NCBI RefSeq assembly: GCF_963576615.1
Contig: NC_088712.1
Span: 54,045,114 to 54,109,113, forward strand
Direction: 5' to 3'
Origin: Watersipora subatra
Taxonomy: Eukaryota; Bryozoa; Gymnolaemata; Cheilostomatida; Watersiporidae
DNA: 64,000 bases
Shown: one piece after another, positions 11,701 through 24,600 of the stretch
Position numbering within the stretch: position 1 is the stretch's first letter
Layout of the letters: the number at the start of each line of letters is the position of its first letter
Translations under genes and position numbers: made by a program
Notes under the pieces: model-generated
Database searches by the model: none
What the model saw: only the letters and a program-made list of their open reading frames with translations
Told to the model about the DNA's origin: nothing

Positions 11701-12646
11701 AGCTCCTGTATCTGTTATCATACCCTCCTCTGCCCTGGTTATAGCCTCCACCATAGCGATTACCTCCTCCATAGTAACCTGAAAAAGATCGAAATAAGTA
11801 ATAATTCTCTTGAGTCTAATATGCTGCCCTTAAAGTGGTCCATTGTTAACTCAGTCTGATATTTCCATTTATATGAAGTTACAAAAAAATGCTTCGCCAT
11901 GAGATAGTGCAGAATATAGATGACATAAATGTTGCTTTTTCGCTAAACGATTAAATCGCTTCACGTAATTATGTCCTGGTTTTATATCGAAAACTGTTTT
12001 TCCACCAGTATTCTTAAATGTGTAGCTGCACTCCTCGATTTTTCACACTTTGGGTGACAATGCCATAAAATTCAACGAATGAAGAAATAATGGTGCGAGG
12101 GAGAAAGATATTAGATACTTTTACAGCTAAACTTAAGCCTGGTTTCCATATGACAGCGCAATGATCGTGCGCAGCCCAGTGATCGTGCGCAATGCATTTC
12201 TTGGGCCGCGGATGCAGTGTTTCCATATCGCGCGTAGGCGTCATGCTTGCATCGGACAGGGTGGATAAGTTCCTTACTTTTTCGTTGGAGAGACATATTT
12301 CTTCGGAAAAACAGCCCTCCGTTGCGAAACTGCGCTGTCATATGAAAACCAGGCTTACTCTTTGGTACGTTAGACCGAATTCTTCGGAACACAGCCCTCC
12401 GTTTTTAATTGTGGGATAGGTTGAAAAGGTCTAGCGGTGTATTGTGGGATACATCATTGCGCGCACCCATCGCAAGGATCCATTCTGTTGGATCCTTGCG
12501 ATCAGCGTACACACATCGCACGATCGTCGTGCGCCTTGCGCTGTCATACGGAAAACAGGCTTTACCTCTGTTATAGCCACCTTGATAGTCTCTCCTGCTA
12601 TCATAACCATCTCGTCTGTAGTCATTTCTAAACCCGCCAAAGCGAT
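8798..12646 (-). CDS. HNRNPUL1: hnRNP U-like exons 16-20: Gly/Tyr/Arg-rich C-terminal tail and stop
   Basis: Exons 12646-12566, 11778-11663, 11482-11389, 9492-9393 and 8894-8798 encode residues 791-952: GGYN, GGGYG, GSGGY and occasional RGG, ending HGYGGYGGR then TAA at 8800-8798. Low-complexity GY/RGG tails bind RNA and drive condensate formation. The exon 19 donor is chosen as CAGGG|GTATGT (phase 2), because only this phase joins the last exon in the Gly-rich frame. The exon 16 donor GTAAAG lies at the edge of a transposable element (see 12136-12561). Confidence 0.93.
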
Positions 12647-15600
12647 CTAAAATACACGCAACATGATTTGCACAAACAAAAACAAAATGGCTGGTCGACA
12701 AGCTTAGCGAAGAACAGTGTAGATATTAACTGTGCATAAAATTGATGAGGTCTGGCTGATGAGGGGTCAGGTCACAAATTACTACCTGACACAAAACAGC
12801 AATCGTAAGCACGACGATGTCAATGGTGTCACTGAAGAACCACTGAAGTCACACACTGGTGTCAATGAAAGGAGTAGTGGCTATGGTGGAGCACAATGCT
12901 TTAAGATTTGCATTTAGATATGTGGACTTTTCCTAGAGGTTAATGTCTATCGCAAATTTGGAACGACCTTAAAAACTGGAAAACATTTTTTACAAAAAAC
13001 AAGTGAGTATCATTTTGGAAATCACTGGAAGTACTTTAGCAAGTGTTTTTAATACAACCGAAAGCTCAATCTAGTGATAAATTGGCCTATCATATCTTGG
13101 GAAGCTGTCATCAACCCATAGATACAAAGAGCTTTGGTAAATGTTTACTCTATGCAGTATCAATTGGTTTCACACCAATGAACCCTAAAGCACTATATTC
13201 TGGTGGGGTTCCACAGTGGGCATATTCATAATTTTATGTTAGTGGTGACCATCTTTGGCTTCTTGAAACACCACAAACCGACATAGGAGCTGTGCGTAAC
13301 CATAAACTAATAGACCATCAACAAACTATTATATTACCAGAATTGGTCAAATTACGATTTTCATGAAAAAACCAAATACATTGATGTTTGCCATTACAAA
13401 GCGTTTTATTATGAAAACTTATATGATAGCCATTTGCATTGTGGTTAAAGCACAAAAATTACATAATCTTTTTATTATATATTTCAATACATCAGTCTTG
13501 GCATTCGAATGAGCCTATATTCAATACACAAAGAATAATAGAACTATGAAAAACATGGTGCCAAAAGTATGTCCTGCAAAAAAACACTTGGTTCAGATTC
13601 TCAAAATGTGATGTCACAATTATTATTTAGACTTAGGTAGTCGATCCCTTTCGCTGCCATTGAGGCTGCGCTTTTCTGTGACAATCGGTGCTGTTAAACA
13701 CCGGGAGCGCTAATAATAAACTAGGATTCTAGATAATCAACAATGCCCGGGATCGGGCGTTAGCACGATCCCGGGCATTGTTGATTATCTAGAATTATCT
13801 ATATAGCACGACCAATACAAACACATGTTCTGGGTTAATTAATTATGCTTCAATAAATGTACTGTCGTTGATAAAGGTAATGAAATCACATCAATTAAAT
13901 TGTGACCTGCGGTTGCGTGGCACTAGGACTACATGTCAATCACTTTCGCGAGATCACGCAATGATTGAAACTAATTAGTCTCAATGGCGACCCTCAACAT
14001 CACAATACAATGAGAGGGCTAGTGCATAATATCATCGGAAAACATAGTATGGTGCTTAGAATCTGAGTTATTTATCATAGAAATAATCTGTACATAAAGA
14101 GCTAATGACACCGATTCCCTTGTCATCTTAATTGGTTCTCTAGAGTTGTTCTATCTTCGCCTGACACTAGCGTCATTATCGTAGTTCATAAATATAAGCG
14201 GTAAGCAATAAAATAGGCGGTAAGAGCACACAACACCGCATAAGAAAATTGTGACGTCACAATTTCCGAGCCTATGCCAGAAAACATTTCTGCGGTAGAG
14301 CTCTGGGGAAATCCTATAAACACCAACCAATGTCTGTCTCACCATGGCAAACAATAGCTCATTCGAAAGCCAAGACTCTGATGTATTGAAATATACAATA
14401 AAAAAATTATGTAATTTATGTGCTTTAACGCGAGATGTGATTTGCAAAATTATTATGACAACATACAGTGCTGTCAGAAATTATGAGACCACCCAATAAT
14501 TCTCGCCTTTGTTAACTTTGCACCTCTGCTGGCACCATATTAATTCATTCATTTGCCACATATTGTACATCATTAGATGCAGAAATTTCTCCTTGTTCTA
14601 GTAAAGTAAATCAGGAGTCTTTCATTGTTCTTTTACAGCATTGGTGATAGAATTAGTGTCATCAAGTTATCTCTTCAGTGTCCGACCACATAGCTTGTTA
14701 GTGGTAAAACGTGATGTCATCACTATGTGTTGTGCATTCTGTAATCTCACAAAGTCAAATAGTTTGGCATAAAAAAATAAAAAATGAATTAAATAATAAA
14801 ATGAATAAAAAAACGAAAATATTTTTTCGTTTTTTTATTCATATCAGTTGCATATGCCTTTCGATTGAGATAAAAAATAAGTATGGATTGTTATGTGATG
14901 GAAATTTGCTTAATATTAATCAGTAGAAAACTCCGCATCTAATGGTATATGGTTTATGATAGTTTTTTTGTAAAACTAAATCAGTAAATCATTGCTACCA
15001 CCTTGTCTCTTAAAATGTGAGGTGGTCTCATAATTTCTGACGGCACTGTACATGTACTCTGACGCGCTGTGCTATTATAAGGTGTCACATTCTACTATAA
15101 CAAAGATGTGAAGTTACTTGGATTTTTAGTTACCATAATTACATATTATGTTATATATTATACAATTAGAAATAGAAATATGGCTGCCGAGTATTACTGT
15201 GATGGATAAGACCACAAGTTTAAACCTTTATTTACACGTTAGTGCTAGAGTTACTGTAAGTAATGTTTCAACTTAATGAATTTATACACAGGATACAGGA
15301 TTTTATAATACAGGATTTTATTAACATAGTTTTCACAACTTTTAAACATATCCCTAACATTGTCCATTTTATTATACCAACTATGAACCTCTTCCATGTT
15401 GCAACTAGAGTGGTTATGGAGACTTTTAAAAATAACTATTGTATCCGGCAGCTTATGTTGACAAATTACAAGACGATAAATTGGTAACAACTAAAAGCTT
15501 CTCAAACAGTAACTTCCACAATAAAAACTTCCATATACTTTTCAACCAAACAGACTAACCATCTTTGCCGATGCGTCTGTCCTCTCGTCTGAATCGTCGA

Positions 15601-18600
15601 CTACCGGGTGGAAATTTCACTTGTCCTTCCTTGACATATCGAGCAAGAAGCTCACGTGCTACATCGCCGCTAAGCTCGGTAAACCAAACTTCATCAAACA
15701 CCTGAATGAAAAATTTTGAAAGCACATCACGAAGAATGATTATCATTATATTTGACACATATGCAACCACTACTTGGGTTTCTTTGAAACTTTCAGCTTT
15801 GGATCCGCTGTTATTCCAGGTTAAATTGGTCGTATAATCTTAAAAATTATTACATCGTTATAATATAACTTTGCTCGCATAAATGCAGCTTGAAAGGTTG
15901 TCTAGATATCATGCACCCACATAAACCTGAACAACTGTAAGACTGGCCCAAGTTGTTATTTTTAAACTTGGTTGATCTTTGTAATGTAGGACTGGGCGTC
16001 TGTCTCAGATGCTCGTACACAAAGGAGCTACTTCTATGCTAACAAGACAACACTTGAGGGTTTACAAAATTTCTCTGTAGAGACACGGTTACATACAAAA
16101 TGCCTCGTTTTCCGAGCTAACCTGCCAGCGAGCCTGCCTCTTCCCTTTGGCAAGAGTAACTGGAGATGAAATAAAAGACATGGCAAAAAGCTAATATTAG
16201 CATTAAGCCTGCCACATGGCTCTACTAGCTACTGAAGACGGAAAACAAACATTTTTTGTTCATGCTTCTAAGTCTTTCAATACATTTTGAAATTAATTTA
16301 AACAAGTCAATATATAACAAGTCTCTATGAGACATTTTTGTTATACGATGCCAACATTGGAAATCGTAATGGTGAGGACGCACTGTAACTGACAAATTTA
16401 CAACAAAAAACCTAACAACCGCTCATTATCTGGAATCACCGCAAAAGTTCAATTTTAAATAAAATATGAATGATTTAGATGCAGTGAGACACATTTACAA
16501 TACCGCTTGATGTGTTTTGCAAAAAAGCAGTTCTAAATTGATACCATGTCAATTGAAGAAAAGTGAGGGTTGTCGTTAAGTAAGTAGACATGCATGGTAT
16601 ACCTACATACTGTATAGCCATAATGGGTGATGGGTTTTATTTTAACGTCGGCAAAGAAGATACCATCTTTAATTTAAACTGATCTTGAAATTTCAAATTT
16701 ATTATTTTTCCGTGTATGACTTCTGGATCATAGCGGTGATTAGTGGCACCAAAAAAACATGCAAATTAAAATTTTGTGTCAACAATCTAAAATGGTAGCA
16801 TGAAAAGATTGATATGAAGTGTTAAATGCTAGACATAACACGAGTTTATACACATTTACAGCAGTATTTCAGCCAATTAATCCTTACGAATAGTTGCCCA
16901 GACCAAAAAGACGCAATCTTACCAACTCCTCTTCCTTTGGCGCCTCTGGTACTGTCTTAGAATTTCCATCAGCGCCAGATTCTGCCTTATCATCGCCATT
17001 TTCCACTTTTGTCTCTTCATTCTTTATTTTATCTTCCACATCTACCCATAAACAAATGTTTGCAAGAGCACTGTGCAAGTACAAAAAGCTGTATTGGAAC
17101 AAGAGAGCCCAAGTGAAAACTGAATCCCCAGCCTCATTGTTACTGCTGTGACAATCCAAAATTATTTAGTTTCACAATGCCTTCCGCCATTAGCGCAAAT
17201 ATCTTGAACAACTATAAATATATTACGAGAAACGTACTAACAGTACCGTAACATTCAATTCACTTTTTAAGAGTGGCCAAATAAAATGATAACAAAATGC
17301 TTGAAAGGCAATTTGTGTCAGCATCATGAGCGCTGCAGACCGAAATCATAAACACAAGTTGTTGTAGACAGTTAGAGTGTTATGATGCAATAATGTTTTC
17401 CTATATCTATTTATTTTACTATGACTGTGCTAAGCCATGTACCAGAATAAAACATTTTTTCATTCAAGCGGCTATTTGATTATGTTTAGGAATAACAGAT
17501 GCAGTGATACTTGCTGATGAAAACTCCCGCTGAAACACAGCTAGATGCTCGTTCTCCAGTCAGATTAATCTGTCATTAGCGCGCAAAATAGATCAGACAC
17601 TTTTCGACTTTACACTTTACAAAACACTGTATGTAAATTAGCCACACACAAGTTGTTAATCACCACAAACACCTCAAATGTACTATAACGTATATAATGT
17701 TAGACCATTGTTTCAAGAATACTAAAAAATTGAAGTGAACAGCAATTTATCTTCAATCTTCACTAAATGCGATAATTGTTAAATTTAAGATGTTTGCCGA
17801 TTTCTTTATAAAAGTCAACTGCCAAATAAAGTTTTATAACATTTGAAACTAGATTCTCAAAGTAAGATTGTTGGACTAACTGTTCTTTTAAGCAATATTT
17901 AATAAACAAAAAACCTGTTACTATGTCATTTGGTTTTGGCTATAATTATTATCATAGACATAAAAACAGAGAGTTTTATCTTGTGTAGGAACAATTTCGG
18001 AATTTCATGTAGTCAATCTCCTCGCATTTGTATCAATATAATTGTGATTAGAGAGGACTAACATTCACCAGAAGCTGTTTATCTATTACTAGGGTTATTT
18101 TTTCTCACATCAAACTTGGTCATAGCAGTTACAGCCACAATACAGTTTAGAAAAGTTTAAGACCATTTATACTATATTTTAATAGCATTCAGAAATGGTT
18201 ATTAAAGGCAAGAAACACTTGCTGTTTGCGTGCAGCACACTTGATGAAATGATGCTCTATTCAGCTGTACGAGCCGAGATTCCATTGGCAGTAGAGCTAA
18301 AGGCGTGACCAGTAGAGCTAAAGGCGTGACCAGTAGAGCTAAAGGCGTGACCAGTAGAGCTAAAGGCGTGACCAGTAGAGCTAAAGGCGTGACCAATAGG
18401 GCTAAAGACGTGACCAGTAGAGCTAAAGGCGTGACCAATAGGGCTAAAGGCGTGACCAATAGGGCTAAAGGCGTGACCAGTAGAGCTAAAGGCGTGACCA
18501 GTAGAGCTAAAGGCGTGACCAGTAGAGCTAAAGGCGTGACCAGTAGAGCTAAAGGCGTGACCAGTAGAGCTAAAGGCGTGACCAGTAGAGCTTAAGGCGT

Positions 18601-21600
18601 GACCAGTAGAGCTAAAGGCGTGACCAGTAGAGCTAAAGGCGTGACCAGTAGAGCTAAAGGCGTGACCAGTAGAGCTAAAGGCGTGACCAATAGGGCTAAA
18701 GGCGTGACCAGTAGAGCTAAGGGTGTGACCAACCCTCTGAAAGTAAGACGATTAAACATGCTCTTGAGATATGAGTACAAGGAAAGAAATAATATCTAGA
18801 AATAAATATGTTCATTTAATGAACAAAACCTTGACTAGCTAGCTTTGCGTGTTTGGGTTACACTATGTCACTACCCCACAAGCGTTAAAATATCATGATA
18901 ATTGATGTAATTTCACGACCAAAATGCGAGAAGCAATCCTATGGAAAGATGAGAATGCCAGTGAAGTAAATACTGAGAAAATTATAATTAAATTTATCAT
19001 CATTGAATCTGTAGCGAGAGAAAAATCGCACGAATGAAGAGCAGTGTTTCATGTCCTTTTCCATCATACCTGTCTGAGCGGTCTCCGTCGTTGCGTCAGC
19101 AGCAGGTTCATCGCTGACTTCTTGTTTAACTTCAGCCTACAAAGTGATAGATATGACTAAATTGCGAATATGGAAAACCGTAACTATTTGATGTAATAAA
19201 CTAAACTACTTAAGCATGCAAGAAATGAACTGATCTGTGAAAACTTCAGTTTTTAACAGCAAAAAAGGCATGTTTGTAGGTTGAAGACGATCCTCGATAA
19301 GAATGTTGTTACAAAATGGAAATGCGCATTCACCAATGACAACTATAAAACGCATGACATATTAGCGCTTGTTTGCAAACACAATGATTTTTGGGTTTTA
19401 AAAATTGACATTCAATGATTATTTTTGTATGAAATGAGCTTCAGCTAGAACACTATATGGTAGTCGACTGAGGTAAACTAGCAATTTCTTGAAAAAATGT
19501 TTCGCAATAACCGCATTATTGAAGATGCAGCGTTGAAGGGAGCCTGAATCATTAGCGAATGAATAGTTTTGTGGCTCTCGTATTGAATGATTTACATATC
19601 CTCAGATACCTTAACGAGTCTTTTTTACTACTTTATAAACTGACGTAGCTCTATCATTAACGATTTCTATGCCACACATAACCTTTGTCAAAATTCGGAT
19701 TCGTTCATTGATTCCCACATGCTGTAGATGTTTTTAAATAGGCGTCCTTGAATCAATAAAATTAAATACCACAATTATGTAATGAAACTTTCTCTTCGTT
19801 GAATAATGATGTAAAAACTCAAACGCTACTATGCCATTTGGCATTCAACTATGAATATCCCTCTCTACATGTTTCACCACAGGTGGCCAAAGCTGATAAT
19901 TTTTTGAATAAAATCAACATCAAATTTTTGCCTCAAAATCATACCCATAAATGTTATGATATATGTTTTCTCTAACATCAAATATCGAATTTGACCATTT
20001 GAGTATGGCTAAAAGATTTTTTTACGTCCAGAAAATATTAAAATATTATATCTTCAAGGTAACAGTCTAAGTGCTATTTTCAAATCAACCGCCTGCCACT
20101 TCTATCAGATAATAAGACAAAAGGCAAGTTATTGTTTAGCGGAAGTTGTTTACATAGGATTAACATTTTTTTCGAATATCAAATTTGGTCATAGTGGCTG
20201 CAATCAGAATGCTGCTGTGTACTTTGTACAATTGATAAACTGTTTATAGCTAACTTTAATTACAATTTAGATGGTTTTCAAGATCAGAAACATTTAGTAT
20301 TTCAGTCATTTTAATACATATCTTGCGAAGGTCAAATATACTTTTCAATTGGAATGCTGGTCCACTTGCTATTTGACTTCCACAATGGTAAACTAAAGTT
20401 TAACGAGATTTATAAATACGCTGGAGAGCTACAATGTAAAGTTCCGAGTAGTTTCAAGCAGTTGCTCTTTGAATATTTCGGAAAACAAAACTCTTACATT
20501 TCAAATCTAGTAACAGCCACATTTAGTCAGAGCTGCAGCGATTGAAGCGACCGAATATCTTACAACGAAAAGGTTAATACTAGTGAAATAAGGTTAATAC
20601 TAGTGAAATAAGGTTAATACTAGTGAAATAAGGTTAATACTAGTGAAATAAGGTTAATACTAGTGAAATAAGGTTAATACTAGTGAAATAAGGTTAATAC
20701 TAGTGAAATAAGGTTAATAATAGTGAAATAAGGTTAATACTAGTGCTGGGACGATATCAAAAATTAGTTTCGGTACGATATGATAACGTAGTCAACCGAT
20801 ATATCGAAATATCGGTTATGTTATTCGGAGTTGTCTTACCTGCCAGAAAAACTACCATGAAAGAACAACTCCCTAATGAATCTATATACCGGTATAATTC
20901 ACTGAAGAATCGGGTATCAAATAGGTAGAATAGAATATCCTTCGTTTTTCGTGACGTCTTTCTATCGGTGTCCGCCATCTTTATGGAGAACTTCTATCGT
21001 TAAAAACACGAAGCTTCTGCAATTAATTATGTTTGTTATGCTTTTGTTTGCAAATTTTTTATTGTAGTATCAAAACAACATCAAAAATACTATTATTCAT
21101 GTAAACATCAACGATACTTACACAGTCAGATGATACAGGCCATATTATAGTCATCAAATTATTAATAACAATTAATCTTGCCACAATCAATACTCATAGA
21201 AGACCTATTCTTCAAACCTGAACTCTTGTATATAGTATCAATCAATTTATTTTTGTAAAAGTTATCCTGCATTACTTATTTGAAGTCATCATCTCATGTA
21301 AATTTTATTTTAATTTTTACACCAATCTCAAACTAAACATGAATTGTTCACTACTATCTTGCATTCAGGATACTTTCACAGGTTTCATTTTATTTGATAA
21401 TATGCCTGAAAATAGAGGCTTTTTGTTATTTTGTTATCAGCAAAATTAAACATTACTCACTAACATACTATTAATCAAGAGAATGACGATAGTTTTCTAC
21501 AATGATGGCGGCTTTTTCGTGGACGAGCGCGTTTGCAAACAATGCGATGACGTCAAAAAACCGATGGATCAACGATATCGTCCAATATCGACGGTATCCG

Positions 21601-24600
21601 ATATTTCGATATGGGCAGAAAGCACTCGGTACGGTCGGTATCAGAAAGTGATATCGACGATATACCGAAATATCGTAATATCGTCCCAGCACTAGTTAAT
21701 ACTAGTGAAATAAGGTTAATACTAGTGAAATAAGGTTAATACTAGTGAAATAAGGTTAATACTAGTGAAATAAGGTTAATACTAGTGAAATAAGGTTAAT
21801 ACTAGTGAAATAAGGTTAATACTAGTGAAATAAGGTTAATACTAGTGAAATAAGGTTAATACTAGTGAAATAAGGTTAATACTAGTGAAATAAGGTTAAT
21901 ACTGGTGAAATAAGGTTAATACTAGTGAAATAAGGTTAATACTAGTGAAATAAATAGTGCTAGTGTATCAACAAAGCCCGTTTCGATAAAGGTATAAATG
22001 GGCAAATAAGATCTTTAATGCAAATTGCATTTTAATACCTTTTCAGTTTTAACGGCATCAGCAGCAGGTGTCTCCTCAGCTGGATCAGCAGTTTCTTTTT
22101 GCTGACTATCATCCATTGGTTCAGCCTGTTCAGACTTCTCCTTGCTCTCTTCTGCATCTTCTTTCACAGTTGTTTCGGACTCCTCATTTGCCTTTTGCTC
22201 CTCCTCCTTAGCCCGCTTCTCCTCATCTTTAACTCTTTGTTCCTCATCTTTAACCCTTTGTTCTTCCTCTTTGGCTAACTTTTCTTCCTCCTCCTTTTTT
22301 AAGCGCTCCTCCTCCTCCTTGATGGCCACTTCATTCGCCTCTGGGTTCAGTGCAATCTCAACGGGAGCAGTTGGCATGGAAAAGTTAGCTACAAAGTGTA
22401 AATATAAATTAGCCTTTGCTCTATGATCATCATCAGGCCGAGTGAGCTTCTCCGAGTGAAAAACCCTTTGAACAAGCTGCTACAGCCTAACAATGACCTC
22501 ACAAACATGAAAAACTTAGGTTTGCACATAGCAGCGGTGGAGCCAGAGAACCTGGCACCAACCTGCTGCAGTGCCAACCATACTTGACTACACTAGGGGC
22601 TAAACATATGAGAGTGTAATCATCTATACTTCCTGCGACCTTATCACGGAGACGAGCTACGAGGGGGCTGACTGACCATAGTATCCATGCAGGACAGCTA
22701 CCTTTCATTTCAAGCACTGCTGTTTCAGGCACTTCTTTGCCTTCCTCCTTTGTACGTTTTTCAATTCGCTCACGGAACACTTTGTCAGTTGGTAAGACAA
22801 CAACAGCCTTTCGTTTAAATCCAACAAAGGGACGCATCTTTCTCCTTTGAGCAGTGTCGTATACATTGGTCTACGAGTTGACAACAGATGAATAAAAGAG
22901 CTTCATGTAATTAGAGTTGCAACTGGACAAAACAAGAGGCGGGCACGTAGTTACTGCTCCAAAAAAAACCGAAAACTGGCTTATAACTGGCATATACAAA
23001 CAGCCTACCTTTCAGTGCAGAGCATGTAGCTACAAGTAGCAAGCAGGTTAGTACAAAACTCATATAATTGAACATGAGTATCGCAGCAAATTTGTGAAAA
23101 TATGATGGATGCCAACAAAAGTATCAAATGCAGTACAAAATATTATGCCAGCTCAATGCCTTCCAATCAACTAGCTGCAGATTTGCACTGACTTCCTCTG
23201 AGAACATCTGTTGCTTTACATCTCGACTTGCAAAGAAATACTCATACAGCTAGCTTTAATTAACCAACAGCATTTCCAGTGCTATAGCTACTAAGCAAGA
23301 AAGGATACTCACTGTATGTATGATGGCCCCCCTCCCCGTCGAAAAAAGGCGAATAAAATTCTTACCTTCATACTTACACCGAGGAAGTGGAGAACCACAT
23401 CACTTACCTCTCACACCTACAATGACACTTTCCAGGACTTACTGACTACGCTTAGCATCCACATATGGGAGACACTAACCAAAACCGAACTGAGTGACTA
23501 GGCATGACAAGAGGCAACATACAGATTCAATGTCAACAAGCATAAAACACTACCTAGTCGTTCGGCAAATTAATGAGTTTAGTTAAATATAAAGCAGATG
23601 GCTTCAAATAGAAACTAACCTGATCAAGGATATAATTCTTATTTCTCTTTGTCGCTGTTTCTAACATCTTCCTAAGACATTCATTGGCCTGATCAAAGAG
23701 CACATCCCAGCGACCTGAGTAATTGGCCTTTCTCGGCAATCCTTCCACCTGGTCATCAGCAAATACAACAAATATTGGAACATGCAGAAGAAAAACCCTC
23801 CCAAATACTAAAAGGAATACAAATCCGATTATCCAATCTTTTTTAAACTGATTGTCTGCAGATGAGAGAGTAATAGCAATGCAAGCAATAGCCACCGACA
23901 GGGTGGCCCTACTAGTTATGATTGAGGGCACTAAACCAGGGTCATGTGCACCTAGTTAATGCCTGGGTTCATACGACATAAACGCAAGAGGCATTGCATT
24001 AGTAAACAACATAATGCACTAAACACTGATCTAGTTCACAAATAGACCGAAATGCAATTAGAAATGCAATTAAAACGCAACTAGGCAACACCATCATGAC
24101 CAGCTAGTTATTTCACTACAGTATTCAATACTACTCATCAGTCCAATGATTTTGATAATAGCCTCGTGTGACTCATAGACAATTACATGACCAAGAAAAA
24201 AATATAGCTCAATGCACTGCACTGATTGACTGCGCATCTGGTGAGCTAGTCTACCAAGTCTTGGCATAGACAGCCTAATCCTGGCTACAATAGAATTGTG
24301 TATTTCTTATTTGTCAGATGTTCCCTAATATCCAGATTCACATTCTAAGCTAAATTAAACTAATTACAAAATAGTAAGACATGTTACACTAGTGACATTA
24401 AACCAATGCCAAACACAAGCATAGTTAAGAAGTGGACCAAATCGTTACAAATATATTCATTTTGTCAAAGCCCTATAATCATCTTTTTAGTGAAATAACA
24501 AACACACTGAAATAATTCATCGATTTTAAAATACCCAGTTACTTGAGAATGACTTTCTATTTGGTATCCACTAAATCCAATAACATAACATTCAAGCTGA

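Noticed and set aside
18202..18799. Repeat proteins TSRAKGV (plus) and LALLVTP (minus)
   Set aside because: 21-bp minisatellite inside an intron of the hnRNP U-like gene; both strands open by periodicity alone.
22142..22426. Plus-strand Ser-rich frame opposite hnRNP U-like exon 12
   Set aside because: Antisense of Glu/Lys codons (GAG/AAG read as CTC/CTT/TTC); a codon-composition shadow.
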